The position numbers were made by a program, and so were the translations under genes. The notes under the pieces were generated by a model. It was not told the DNA's origin. It searched no databases and was given only the letters and a program-made list of their open reading frames with translations. From Pyxidicoccus xibeiensis (lineage in GTDB: Bacteria; Myxococcota; Myxococcia; Myxococcales; Myxococcaceae), in contig NZ_JAJVKV010000002.1 in NCBI RefSeq assembly GCF_024198175.1, positions 930,001-994,000 on the forward strand: a DNA stretch of 64,000 nt, written 5' to 3'. Position 1 is the stretch's first letter. The number at the start of each line of letters is the position of its first letter. Positions 15,061 through 23,992 of this stretch are shown piece after piece.

Positions 15061-16680
15061 TCAGCGCACCGGGATGAGGGCGGTGTAGCGGCCCTGGTGG
15101 TCCGACACCGTCTGCGCGAGCAGCACCGTCGTGGGCCGCCCCTCCAGCGTGACGACCCGGTAGAAGCGGATGGACGCATACGGCAGCGCCCGCGCGCCGT
15201 CCGTCACGCGGCCGGTGACGGTGCGGCCCTTCTGCAGGGAGAATGTGGCCAGCTCCTGCGGCTCGGTGTCGTCACCGGGCAGCACGGTGATGACGCGGCT
15301 GACGCGGGGGCGGGTGTCCGGGGGCAGGAAGTCCACCCGGTACACGGCCGGGTCCAGGCTCAGCACGAACGTCCCCTGGTCATTCGTGGTGCCCAGCGCC
15401 TCGCCTCCGCCCGGAGGCCGGGGCCAGCCCGGCACCTCGTCGATGGGCTCGGCCACCACGCGCACGCCGGCCGCGGCCTCCGTGCTGTCCGGCAGGAGGA
15501 TGTCGCCGCTGACGACGCGCCGGGTGGCGCAGACGATGTCCGGCAGCGTGGCGCCCGTGGCGGGCACCTCCACCGGCAGCACGGTGAGCCCCGCGGCGAG
15601 GCCGGAGGGCGGCACCACCACCAGCTGGAGCGTCCCCCCGGGCACCGCCGGCAGCGTGTCCACCCCGAAGCGTCCGTCCGTGCCGGTGGTCGCGAGCGGA
15701 CCGTGGAACGTGCCCCCTCCGGCGACCTCTCCGCGCAGCGCCACGGTGGCGCCCGGCACCGGCCTGCCGTCCGGGCCCACCACCCGGCCCGTCAGCCGCA
15801 CCGGGTCGCCCGTGTCTCCCAGCTCCAGCGGCTCGGTGAGCGGCGCGCGCGGGTCCACGGTGAAGGTCTTCTGCGGCACCCACGGCGTGCTGCCCGCGCT
15901 CGTCACCCGCACGAGGATGGCGGAGCGCTGCGCCGCCTCCGCCGGAATGACCAGGGTGAAGTCCCCCGAGCCCCGCACCACCGGCACGCGCTGGGACAGC
16001 GGCGTCAGGTCCGCGTCCAGGGCCTGGACCTCCAGCGGCGAGTCCACCAGCACGTCCCCCTGCCTCACCACCCGGCCACGCAGGGGCGCCACCGCGTCCG
16101 GGGCGGGCAGCACCAGCTCCAGCGGCACCTCGGCGCCCGGCTCCAGGTGGCTGAGGCCCCGGACGGGAGGCACCTCGGCGTCCGCGGCGGTGAGCGTCAC
16201 CGTGTAGTCGCCAGTGCCCACGGGCAGCGCCCAGGTGCCGTTGATGGGCACCAGCGTCGCGTCGTACTGCCGCGCCACGCCGGGCAGCAGGGCGCTCTGC
16301 CCGGTGGCGCGCAGGTGGAGCGGCTCCGAGTAGGGCCGAGTCGCGACGCCCCCGTCCGCCTCCGGCAGCGACGTGGCACGCACCACCCGGCCCAGCACCC
16401 TGGCGGGGCCGAAGAGCGTCAGGTCCTGCTCGGGCCGCAGGTCGGGCACCGGGAAGTCCTGCGCGTGCAGGCCCTCCTCGGGGTTGGGCGTCACTTCGAC
16501 GACGATGTCCCGGCCCGGGTCTCCGCACCCGTCCGGGAAGCAGACCTCGTTGGCCCCGCACTCGGCATCCGTGCGGCACACCAGCGTGCTGGGGTCCGGC
16601 TCGTCCTCCAGCAGCGCGCACCCGGCGGCGGCGGCGAGCACCCCCAGCAGCGCCCACGAAGCGCGGCGCGGCGGCCTCAC
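15061..16680 (-). CDS. Lipoprotein with carboxypeptidase-regulatory-like repeats
   Basis: A 539-residue protein that starts at GTG (16680), which overlaps the stop of the upstream lipoprotein gene (GTGA). The lipoprotein signal is WALLGVLAAAAGC (Cys21). A short Cys-rich segment (VCRTDAECGANEVCFPDGCG) follows. The rest is a series of beta-sandwich modules of the carboxypeptidase-regulatory or Cna-B type, seen in LTGRVVGPDGRPVPGATVAL, LRGRVVRQGDVLVDSPLEVQ and VTGRVTDGARALPYASIRFY. It is probably displayed on the outer membrane or exported. Its Cys-rich start and beta modules echo the lipoprotein at 3499-6129, so the two may be distant paralogues. Function unknown. Confidence 0.85.
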   Translation of the reverse strand: MRPPRRASWALLGVLAAAAGCALLEDEPDPSTLVCRTDAECGANEVCFPDGCGDPGRDIVVEVTPNPEEGLHAQDFPVPDLRPEQDLTLFGPARVLGRVVRATSLPEADGGVATRPYSEPLHLRATGQSALLPGVARQYDATLVPINGTWALPVGTGDYTVTLTAADAEVPPVRGLSHLEPGAEVPLELVLPAPDAVAPLRGRVVRQGDVLVDSPLEVQALDADLTPLSQRVPVVRGSGDFTLVIPAEAAQRSAILVRVTSAGSTPWVPQKTFTVDPRAPLTEPLELGDTGDPVRLTGRVVGPDGRPVPGATVALRGEVAGGGTFHGPLATTGTDGRFGVDTLPAVPGGTLQLVVVPPSGLAAGLTVLPVEVPATGATLPDIVCATRRVVSGDILLPDSTEAAAGVRVVAEPIDEVPGWPRPPGGGEALGTTNDQGTFVLSLDPAVYRVDFLPPDTRPRVSRVITVLPGDDTEPQELATFSLQKGRTVTGRVTDGARALPYASIRFYRVVTLEGRPTTVLLAQTVSDHQGRYTALIPVR

Positions 16681-17237
16681 CGGCAGTCCCCCTGCACGGT
16701 GTTCACCACCCACGCATAGGTCGTCACGTAGCCCGGGTTCTCGATGAAGGTGCCGTCGGGCAGCTGCACCGGGCGCGAGCGCGCCACCCGGTTGACCAGC
16801 TCCGCGTCCGACACCACCGCCTCCACCAGGTGCGGGCCCGACGTGCCCAGCGGGCTGTTGGCCGACGCGAGGCTGATGAGCAGCGAGCCCCGGTCCGAGC
16901 GGCGCGGCCCGCTCGAGTCGCCCGACAGCTCGTACTGCCGGTAGGGCCCGCGCGGGTCCTGCGGGTTGTAGTCCAGGTACCAGTGCACGACGATGCGGTC
17001 GTCCACGTCGGGGTCCTCGACGACGACCTCGAAGGTCAGGTCGCACGCGCCCGCGCCGAAGTCGGAGATGATGCGCTGCTGGGGCGACACCAGGCTCTCG
17101 ATGATGCGGGGGGGCCGGTTCATGAAGGCGGGCACACCCTCCAGCTGGGTGTCGTCCTGGGGAATGAGGCAGCCCGTGGCAGCCCACGCCGCCACCACCA
17201 GCGCCGGCCACCTGTATCGCCGCGTCGTGCCTTCCAT
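16677..17237 (-). CDS. Small lipoprotein of unknown function
   Basis: A 186-residue protein with a lipoprotein signal (WPALVVAAWAATGC, Cys23). The mature part is beta-rich, with LTFEVVVEDPDVDDRIVVHW followed by WYLDYNPQDPRGPYRQYELS, and ends GYVTTYAWVVNTVQGDC. The sequence VEDPDVDDRIVVHW resembles Ig-like or cadherin-like strands, but no family is assigned. The stop codon overlaps the GTG start of the next lipoprotein by four bases, so the two are translated from one message and may work as a pair at the cell surface. Confidence 0.8.
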   Translation of the reverse strand: MEGTTRRYRWPALVVAAWAATGCLIPQDDTQLEGVPAFMNRPPRIIESLVSPQQRIISDFGAGACDLTFEVVVEDPDVDDRIVVHWYLDYNPQDPRGPYRQYELSGDSSGPRRSDRGSLLISLASANSPLGTSGPHLVEAVVSDAELVNRVARSRPVQLPDGTFIENPGYVTTYAWVVNTVQGDCR

Positions 17238-17257
17238 CGTCCGTGCGGGCCGCTCCT

Positions 17258-19147
17258 CTAGAGCAGCTCGTCACCCTCCTCGGGCGGCAGGGGCCGGCCC
17301 GACTTCTCCGCCTCCAGCTTCTCCAGGTGGCGGAAGATGGTGCGCGGGTCCACGCCCAGGTCCTTGGCTGTCTTCGTGCGGTTCCCGTTGTTCCGGGCCA
17401 GCACCTCGTTGATGTAACGCTTCTGGAATTCTTCCTTGGCCTGGAGCAGCGGCATGATGGGCTCCAGGTTCTCCGGCTTGAGGTCCAGGTCGTCCGGGCC
17501 CAGCAGCGGCTTGTCCGCCAACACCACCGCCTTCTTCAAGCGGTTCTCCAGTTCGCGGATGTTTCCAGGCCAGCCGTACTTCCGCATGGAGACGGCGGCG
17601 GAGGGGGTGAAGCCCTTGGCCTTGGAGTTGAACTCGCGCGCGTACTTCTGGAGGAAGAACTTGCCCAGCACCACCACGTCCTCGCCGCGCTCGCGCAGGG
17701 GCGGCAGCTTCAGGGTGACGACGTTGAGGCGGTAGTAGAGGTCCTCGCGGAAGGTGTTCTTCTTCACCTCGTCCTCGAGGACCTTGTTGGTGGCGGCCAC
17801 CACGCGGATGTCCACCGGCTCGCCGCGGTTGTCTCCCACCTTGTAGACAATCTTCTCCTGCAGCGCGCGCAAGAGCTTCACCTGGAGCTGGAGCGGCATC
17901 TCGCCAATCTCGTCCAGGAAGAGGGTGCCGCCGATGGCCGCCTGGAACTTGCCGGCCTTGGTGGCCACCGCGCCCGTGAAAGAGCCCTTCACGTGGCCGA
18001 ACAGCTCGCTCTCCAGGAGGTTCTCCGGAATGGCGCCGCAGTTGATGGTGATGAAGGGGCCCTTGACGCGCGGGGAGCGGCGGTGGATTTCGCGGGCGAT
18101 GAGCTCCTTGCCGGTGCCCGTCTCGCCGGTGATGAGCACGGAGATGTCCGTGGGCGCAATCTTGTCGATGCGCTTGTACACGTCGCGCATGCCCTGGCAC
18201 GCGCCGACGATGTCGCCATAGCGCTGGTCCTCCAGCTTCCGGCGCAGCTCCGTGTTGTCCAGCTTCAGGTCGTTGACCAGCATCGCGTTCGCCAGGACGA
18301 GCGACGCCTGCGCCGCGAAGATGGTGAGCATGTCCGCGCTCTTGGGCTCGAAGCGGTTCACCAGCCGGTCATTGCCCACGTAGATGACGCCGAACAAATC
18401 CCCCTTGTGCATCAGCGGCACGCACATGACGGAGTGCACGCGCAGGTTGACCACGGACTCGCTGGCCTTGAACTCCGGGGCGTCCACCGCGTCGGCGACG
18501 ATGAGCGGCTTCTGGTCCGCCACCACCTTGGCGATGATGGAGTCCGACAGCTTCTCCACCGCGTCCTCGATGTTCTCCCGGGCCACGTTGCGGGCGACCT
18601 TCACGCGCGGCTCGCCGCTCTCCATGAGGATGAGGAAGCCCTTGTCGGCGCGCGTCACCTCGATGGCCTCGTCCATCAGGCCCTCCAGGATGCGCTCCAC
18701 GTCGTAGAGGCCCAGCAGCCGCTCGCTGAAGGCGGTGAGCCGGCGCAGCAGGACCAGCTCGCGGCCGGGCACGCCGGGCAGCTCCGAGGTGTGCGAGTCC
18801 GGGTTGGACGTGCGCACCACCTCGCGGGGCGGGGTGACGGGCGGGGGCGGCGGGGCGCGGGGCGCGTCCTCGCGGGCGAAGATGAGCTCGGTGCCGCCCA
18901 CGCGGACCACGTCGCCGGTGGACAGCGCGTGGGCGTCGCGCTTCTTGCCGTTGACGTGGAACGTGGCGCCCAGGCTGCCCACCTCGTAGCGGCTGCCGTC
19001 GAACGTCACGTGCAGGGCGCTGTCGGGCACACCCGGGTCTTCGAGCTGGACGTCGTTGTCGCGGCCCCGGCCGATGCTGGTGATGCGCTTGAGCAGGGAG
19101 ACCGAGCGGACCTTGCCATCGGGGGAGCGGACGGTGAGGCTGGCCAT
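17258..19147 (-). CDS. Sigma-54-dependent activator with FHA, GAF, AAA+ and Fis-type HTH domains
   Basis: 629 residues. Domains in order: FHA (about 20-90, SIGRGRDNDV), a Pro-rich linker, GAF (about 130-290, with VHSVMCVPLMHKGDLFGVIY), an AAA+ ATPase (about 310-545), and a Fis-type helix-turn-helix (about 580-612). The AAA+ part has Walker A GETGTGKE (341-348), Walker B TLFLDEIGE, and REDLYYRL with the arginine finger. The sigma-54 contact loop reads GSFTGA (388-393) instead of the usual GAFTGA. Such proteins bind upstream of sigma-54 promoters and use ATP to open RNA polymerase complexes. The FHA domain suggests control by Ser/Thr kinase signalling and the GAF domain by a small ligand. Myxobacteria have many such activators; which one this corresponds to cannot be decided here. 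Confidence 0.95.
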   Translation of the reverse strand: MASLTVRSPDGKVRSVSLLKRITSIGRGRDNDVQLEDPGVPDSALHVTFDGSRYEVGSLGATFHVNGKKRDAHALSTGDVVRVGGTELIFAREDAPRAPPPPPVTPPREVVRTSNPDSHTSELPGVPGRELVLLRRLTAFSERLLGLYDVERILEGLMDEAIEVTRADKGFLILMESGEPRVKVARNVARENIEDAVEKLSDSIIAKVVADQKPLIVADAVDAPEFKASESVVNLRVHSVMCVPLMHKGDLFGVIYVGNDRLVNRFEPKSADMLTIFAAQASLVLANAMLVNDLKLDNTELRRKLEDQRYGDIVGACQGMRDVYKRIDKIAPTDISVLITGETGTGKELIAREIHRRSPRVKGPFITINCGAIPENLLESELFGHVKGSFTGAVATKAGKFQAAIGGTLFLDEIGEMPLQLQVKLLRALQEKIVYKVGDNRGEPVDIRVVAATNKVLEDEVKKNTFREDLYYRLNVVTLKLPPLRERGEDVVVLGKFFLQKYAREFNSKAKGFTPSAAVSMRKYGWPGNIRELENRLKKAVVLADKPLLGPDDLDLKPENLEPIMPLLQAKEEFQKRYINEVLARNNGNRTKTAKDLGVDPRTIFRHLEKLEAEKSGRPLPPEEGDELL

Positions 19148-19173
19148 GGCTTCGCGTACCTGGAGCGGAAGAC

Positions 19174-20208
19174 TCAGAAGAAGAGGGTGAGGCCGGCGCC
19201 GAGTCCGCCGGAGGTTCGGTAGAGGCCCACCCGCGCGGAAGCGCTGGGAGCCTGGGTACCGGGTGCGGCCGAGGTGCGGCTCGGAAGCGGAGCCGGGGAG
19301 GGCGCCGCGGCGGGCAGCTCCGCGCGGGGCTCCACGGTGGTGCGGATGACCTGGTCCTCGTGGTGGTAGAGCGCGTCCACCACGCCCAGGGCGTAGACGG
19401 TGTAGAAGCCCGCGGCCGAGGACAGCTTGAGCAACTGCCAGGTGTCGGCCTGCCGGCCCCGGCTGGTGGGGATGAAGCGGACCTTGACGGTCGCCCGGCC
19501 GTCCGGGTCCAGGACGTTGTCGAGCGGGATGTCCTGCTCCTCGAAGAGCGACTCGTAGGCGAAGAAGGAGATGATGCTCGTCACCGCGAGCGCGCCTTCC
19601 GTGGCGGCGAAGACGATGCCCAGGCTGTTGCGGCCCTGCTGGAACTGCCCGGCGCCGAAGGGGACGAAGTTGACCAGGAAGTTGCGCTTCTCCACGGTGC
19701 GCACGGTGACCTGACTGGCCAGCTCCTCGGCGCGGCGGCGCTGCACCTCGGCCTCCAGGCGCTCGCGCTCGCGGCGCTCGGCCTCGGCCTTCTCGCGCTC
19801 CTGGCGCAGCCGCCGCTCCTGGCGGAGGAACTCCAGCTCGCTGGTCATCTCCCCCTTGAGGTCCTCCAGGAAGGTCACCGCCGGGGGAGGGACGACGAAG
19901 GGGTCCAGGCCGTAGTCCGGGTCCAACCGGAGCAGCGCGCGCAGGTGGCGCGTGGCGTCCTCCATGCGGCCCAGGTTGAAGGCCGCGAGGCCGGCGAGCT
20001 TGTGCAGCTCCACCAGCTCGTCCTCGGCCAGGCCGCCCCGGTCGATGCGGGCGCCCGCGCGGTCCAGCACCTCCGCGTACTTTCCGTACTCGAAGCTGGC
20101 GCGCAGCGCGGCCACCTCCGGGTCCCCGGAGTCCTGGGCCTGGGCGAGGGCGACGCGCGGGGCCACCAGGGCCAGCGTCCCGAGGAGGAGCAGGAGTCCG
20201 CGGCTCAT
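19174..20208 (-). CDS. Exported TPR and coiled-coil protein, coupled to the kinase gene
   Basis: 344 residues. A signal peptide (LLLLLGTLALVAPRVALA) is followed by a TPR-like region (about 30-110, [20 protein letters not shown]) and a long charged coiled coil (about 120-175) rich in Arg and Glu. The C-terminal part has two hydrophobic segments (IVFAATEGALAVTSIISFFA and AAGFYTVYALGVVDALYHHE), like membrane or DUF5683-type domains. The ATG (20208) overlaps the stop of the kinase gene upstream (ATGA), so the proteins are co-translated. A role in envelope stress or kinase signalling is suggested by context only. Confidence 0.8.
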   Translation of the reverse strand: MSRGLLLLLGTLALVAPRVALAQAQDSGDPEVAALRASFEYGKYAEVLDRAGARIDRGGLAEDELVELHKLAGLAAFNLGRMEDATRHLRALLRLDPDYGLDPFVVPPPAVTFLEDLKGEMTSELEFLRQERRLRQEREKAEAERRERERLEAEVQRRRAEELASQVTVRTVEKRNFLVNFVPFGAGQFQQGRNSLGIVFAATEGALAVTSIISFFAYESLFEEQDIPLDNVLDPDGRATVKVRFIPTSRGRQADTWQLLKLSSAAGFYTVYALGVVDALYHHEDQVIRTTVEPRAELPAAAPSPAPLPSRTSAAPGTQAPSASARVGLYRTSGGLGAGLTLFF

Positions 20209-22196
20209 TCGGGGAGGAGGCTCCCTCGGAGGATGGTGGGCGTCCCGGGCCGCAGGTGCACCACGCGCCGCTCCGGCTGGTAGCCGGGGTGCGAGATGTC
20301 CACCACCACCGTGTGCTGGAAGCCGGCGGGGCCCCTGGGCGAGCGGACCTCGAAGGGCGACTGGAGGCTCTCCTGTGCCGTGCGCAGCTGCTCGCCCACG
20401 CGCACCGTGGCGCCGGCCGGCTCGTACTCGAAGGAGAGCAGGGCGGGCTTGGGCTGGGCGCGCAGGTGGAAGAGGTTCTCCCCCTCCGCGCTCACGTCGA
20501 TGGTGTCCACGACGTCCTCGCAGTAGTCGCACGAGATGGTGACGGAGTGGCGGCCCGGCGGCAGCTCCATGGCGTGCTGCGCGAGCGGCTGCGGGCTGGG
20601 CGGGCCGTCGTCCACCCGGATGATGCCGAAGGGGCGCACCAGGATGGACACCGGCACCTTGCGCAGCAGCGGCTTGCGCAGGGCGGCCTCTTCCGACGGA
20701 GCCCGCTCGGCCGGTGCCGCGGCGCGGGCCGGCGTGGGCCGGGGCGTTCCTCCCGTGCTCGGGTTGGCGTCCTGCGGAGGCGTGAGGCCGCCGGGAGGCG
20801 TCTGCGGGAGGGCGCCTCGCGAGGCCGGCGGCCGGGGGCCGTCGGGGCCCCGGTCCACGAGGGCCGGGGGCGTGCCGGGAGGCGGCGTCCGCGACTGCTC
20901 GGGCGCTCCGTCGTCAGAGCCGTCGGGCAGGCGCGAGGGGTCACGCGTCATCGCGGGGCCGTTGGCGCTGCTGCCGTCGGAGGGAGGAGGTGTCGCGCCG
21001 CCGGTCGTCCCGGCCGTGCCACCCTCGGTGGGCGCCGGGGTGGCGTGCGACTGGTGGGCCTTCCACCCGCCCAGGCCGAGCACGGCGACGGCGGCCAGTC
21101 CGAGGCCCGCGCGCAGGCCCCGGCGCTGCCACTTCTTGATGCGCTGGGCGCGCCGCAGGCCCTTGAGGAGCGCGAGCGCGCGGGCGTTGGTCGCATCCAG
21201 CGCGAGCACGTGGTTGAGGCAGCCCAGGGCGCGCGGCGTGCGCTTCTCCGCGAGCAGCCGCTCGCTGCGCTCCAGCAGCGTGGCGACGATGCGCTGGCGG
21301 GCCAGCTTCCGGTACGACTGCGGGTCGGCGAAGAAGGAGACCAGCTCCTCGCCCACGCGCGCGAAGCCCAGGCCCGCGAGGTAGTCCGCGAGCGCGTCGC
21401 GCAGCTTGGCCGCGTCCGGGTAGCGCCGCTCCGGCTCGCGCTGGAGGCAGGTGGCGCAGATGTCCGCCAGCTCGTCCGACAGCGTGGGCACGCGGCGGCG
21501 CGGGTCCTCGTAGTCGCCGTCGAGGATGCGCTTGAGCGTGGCCGTGGTGTTGGTGGCGGTGAAGGGCAGCCGGCCCGTCATCGCCGCGTAGAACATGATG
21601 CCCACGCTGAAGACGTCCGCCTCGGGGCCGGCCTCCAGGCCCTCGATGATCTCCGGGGCCATGTGGGCCGGCGAGCCCACCAGCGTGCCGGTGACGGTCA
21701 TCCGCTCCTCGATGTCGAGCAGCCGGGCGATGCCGAAGTCCATGAGCTTGAGGACGCCGTCCTCACGCACCATGACGTTCTCCGGCTTGAGGTCGCGGTG
21801 GATGACGCCGGCCTCGTGGGCATGGGCGAGCGCGGCGGCCAGCTCGTGGATGACCATGGCCGCCAGCTCCGGCGGGTCCATGGGGCCTTCGTCCAGGAAC
21901 GTCTTGAGCGTCTGGCCGCGGATGTACTCGGTGACGATGAACGCGTCCTGCGCGTCCGCCGAGGAGAAGTCGAAGACCTCGAGGATGTTGGGGTGGTGCA
22001 GCTTGGCCACCGCGCGGGCCTCGCGCGCGAGCCGCCGCCGCGACTCGTCCTTGCCGGCCAGGTGCGGGTGCAGCACCTTCACCGCGACTTCGCGGTCCAG
22101 GGCGGTGTCGAGCCCCTTGTACACGACGCTCATGCCCCCCGAGCCGAGCTGCTCGAGGATGCGATAGCGACCGATATGGCGGCCGACGAGCGTCAT
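20205..22196 (-). CDS. pkn4: Membrane Ser/Thr protein kinase, Pkn4-like
   Basis: 663 residues. The N-terminal kinase domain (about 11-275) is complete: GSGGMSVVY glycine loop, Lys40, HRDLKPEN (133-140), DFG (153-155), then SPAHMAPE and DVFSVGIMFY. A TPR-like helical stretch follows, then one transmembrane helix (about 361-378). A Pro/Gly-rich linker leads to a beta-rich, PEGA-like C-terminal domain that would lie in the periplasm. The gene starts 21 bases after the stop of the phosphofructokinase gene. In M. xanthus the pfk-pkn4 operon has this layout, and Pkn4 is reported to phosphorylate and activate the phosphofructokinase, linking kinase signalling to glycogen use in development. The symbol rests on that context and is not certain. 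Its stop overlaps the next gene. Confidence 0.85.
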   Translation of the reverse strand: MTLVGRHIGRYRILEQLGSGGMSVVYKGLDTALDREVAVKVLHPHLAGKDESRRRLAREARAVAKLHHPNILEVFDFSSADAQDAFIVTEYIRGQTLKTFLDEGPMDPPELAAMVIHELAAALAHAHEAGVIHRDLKPENVMVREDGVLKLMDFGIARLLDIEERMTVTGTLVGSPAHMAPEIIEGLEAGPEADVFSVGIMFYAAMTGRLPFTATNTTATLKRILDGDYEDPRRRVPTLSDELADICATCLQREPERRYPDAAKLRDALADYLAGLGFARVGEELVSFFADPQSYRKLARQRIVATLLERSERLLAEKRTPRALGCLNHVLALDATNARALALLKGLRRAQRIKKWQRRGLRAGLGLAAVAVLGLGGWKAHQSHATPAPTEGGTAGTTGGATPPPSDGSSANGPAMTRDPSRLPDGSDDGAPEQSRTPPPGTPPALVDRGPDGPRPPASRGALPQTPPGGLTPPQDANPSTGGTPRPTPARAAAPAERAPSEEAALRKPLLRKVPVSILVRPFGIIRVDDGPPSPQPLAQHAMELPPGRHSVTISCDYCEDVVDTIDVSAEGENLFHLRAQPKPALLSFEYEPAGATVRVGEQLRTAQESLQSPFEVRSPRGPAGFQHTVVVDISHPGYQPERRVVHLRPGTPTILRGSLLPE

Positions 22197-22217
22197 GGTG
22201 TCGCGCGGTCCTCCCCC

Positions 22218-23315
22218 TCAGTCCCCGAAGCTGATGCCCATGCTCTTCGCGAAGCGCACCAGCTCACCGGACGGGTCCACCCGGCGCTCCTTGCGCGACT
22301 CGGCCAACGGTACCGCGACAATCTCCCCGGCGCGCAGCGCGACCATATGGTCCCACTGCCCGTCACGCACGAGATCCAACACCTTGCACCCGTAGCGGGT
22401 GGCCAGCACCCGGTCCTCCGCGCTGGGGCTGCCGCCGCGCTGCACGTGGCCCAGCACCGTCACGCGAATCTCCGCGTCCAGGTGCCGCGCCAGCAGGTCC
22501 GCGCACACCTTGCCGGAGCCGCCCAGCCGCACCACGCCGCGCCCGGGCACGTCCTCGGCCTTCTCCAGCACGGCCAGCGCGCCGCCTTCCGGGAAGGCGC
22601 CCTCGGAGATGGCGATGATGGAGAAGCTGCGGCGGCGCGTGGCGCGGCGGCGGATCTTCTCCAGGATGGACTCCACCTTGTAGGGAATCTCCGGGATGAG
22701 GATGACGTCCGCGCCCCCGGCGATGCCGCTCTCCAGGGTGAGGAAGCCGGCGTGGCGGCCCATGATCTCCACCACCATGACGCGGTCATGCGCCTCGGCG
22801 GTGGAGTGCAGCCTGTCCAACGCCTCGGTGACGATGACCCGCGCGGTGTCGAAGCCGAACGTCTGGTCCGTGCCGGACAGGTCGTTGTCGATGGTCTTCG
22901 GGCAGCCCACCACCTTGAGACCCTTCTCGGCCAATCGGTGGCCAATCGACAGCGTCCCGTCACCGCCGATGGCCACGAGCCCGTCCAGCTTCAGCTCCTC
23001 GCACCGGCGGAGGACCTCGTCGGACACGTCCCGCTCCACCCAGCGCCCGCCCTCATGGAAGGCGTAGGCGAAGGGGTTGGCCTTGTTGGACGTGCCGAGG
23101 ATGGTGCCCCCCTTGGGAAGGATGCCCCGGGTATCCTCCTCGGTGAGGGGGCGGGTGAGGCCGGGCTCGACCAGACCCATGTAGCCGTTCTCGATACCCA
23201 CGAACTCATGGCCGAACTCGTGCGTTCCCCGCTTCACGAGGCCACGTATCAGCGCGTTGAGCCCGGGGCAGTCGCCACCACCGGTGAGGACTCCGAGTCG
23301 CAGGGAGCGGGGCAT
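22218..23315 (-). CDS. pfkA: 6-phosphofructokinase
   Basis: A 365-residue enzyme that phosphorylates fructose 6-phosphate to the 1,6-bisphosphate in glycolysis. Motifs are TGGGDCPGLN at the phosphodonor site, AIGGDGT (Gly120, the ATP-type residue), CPKTIDNDL with the catalytic Asp143, and IMGRHAGFL. Lys140 stands where E. coli PfkA has Gly124; that lysine is usual in pyrophosphate-type and group III enzymes, so phosphodonor preference is not settled. Thr226 in IRRRATRRRS matches the position I recall as phosphorylated by Pkn4 in M. xanthus. It is the first gene of the operon with the kinase. The minus-strand gene upstream (stop at 23456) is 140 bases away. Confidence 0.95.
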   Translation of the reverse strand: MPRSLRLGVLTGGGDCPGLNALIRGLVKRGTHEFGHEFVGIENGYMGLVEPGLTRPLTEEDTRGILPKGGTILGTSNKANPFAYAFHEGGRWVERDVSDEVLRRCEELKLDGLVAIGGDGTLSIGHRLAEKGLKVVGCPKTIDNDLSGTDQTFGFDTARVIVTEALDRLHSTAEAHDRVMVVEIMGRHAGFLTLESGIAGGADVILIPEIPYKVESILEKIRRRATRRRSFSIIAISEGAFPEGGALAVLEKAEDVPGRGVVRLGGSGKVCADLLARHLDAEIRVTVLGHVQRGGSPSAEDRVLATRYGCKVLDLVRDGQWDHMVALRAGEIVAVPLAESRKERRVDPSGELVRFAKSMGISFGD

Positions 23316-23455
23316 ACAGGTCGGACGCGGGTGTCAGAGGGGCGGGGTACCACCATGACAGGAACGTCGGACCTGATTCTAGGGGTGCCCCCCGGGGGGT
23401 GCAACGCGCGAATCACCCGGCTTGGCGGATTTGCGAGTGGATACGGGGCCTTCCG

Positions 23456-23938
23456 TCAATCTCGCTTGAGCCGGCGGCGCGCGGCGACCCGGTCCAGCAG
23501 GGCCTGGAGGCGGTTCTCGGGCTCCTTCGGGAGGGCCTTGTCTGTGGGGGATTGTAGGGGCATCTCGCGGGCGAGGCGGTAGAGCTCGATCAGCCGCTCC
23601 TTGAGCAGCTCGCTGTCCGGACGCTCCTGGAGGGCGCGGCGGTAGGCGGCTGCGGCCCCTACGTAGTCCCCGAGGGCGAAGAGGCGCTCGCCCTCCTGGA
23701 CGGGTGAGGAAGGGGGCAGGGGAAGGGAGGCCTCCTCGGGTGGGCGGGAGGCCAGGAGGGCCTGGAGCTCGGACGGCTGGAGCGAGTCACGCAGGTTGGC
23801 GAGCTTGAGGGCGAGGGCCTCGTCGTCCGGGAAGGAGCGGGCGAGCGCTTCGTAGAGGCCGAGCGCCTCGGCAATCTCGCCCCGGCGCAGGGCTCGGTCG
23901 GCGCGTGCCTCCATGTCGGCCCGGGCGGCTGGGTTCAT
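23456..23938 (-). CDS. TPR-like protein of unknown function
   Basis: A 160-residue soluble helical protein that starts at an ATG (23938) and ends LQALLDRVAARRRLKRD. TPR-like helices are clear: ADRALRRGEIAEALGLYEAL, then GERLFALGDYVGAAAAYRRA and LLKERLIELYRLARE. The middle has a Pro/Ser-rich stretch. No signal peptide is present. The ATG has GGGAGG-like bases upstream within the divergent gap to 23993. Proteins of this kind act as adaptors; no partner is evident from the neighbours. Confidence 0.75.
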   Translation of the reverse strand: MNPAARADMEARADRALRRGEIAEALGLYEALARSFPDDEALALKLANLRDSLQPSELQALLASRPPEEASLPLPPSSPVQEGERLFALGDYVGAAAAYRRALQERPDSELLKERLIELYRLAREMPLQSPTDKALPKEPENRLQALLDRVAARRRLKRD

Positions 23939-23992
23939 CGAGCCGGGGAGGTTACCCGCGACGTTGGGGGATGTCACAACGAAGGCGCGTGG

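Noticed and set aside
23382..23402. Direct repeat GGGGTGC around a C6G6 palindrome upstream of pfk
   Set aside because: Too short and too G/C-skewed to distinguish from background; at most a weak terminator for the gene ending at 23456.
20256..23582. An 1108-codon plus-strand frame across the kinase and pfk genes
   Set aside because: Antisense to two genes with complete catalytic motifs; its translation is His/Arg/Gly-rich without domains.
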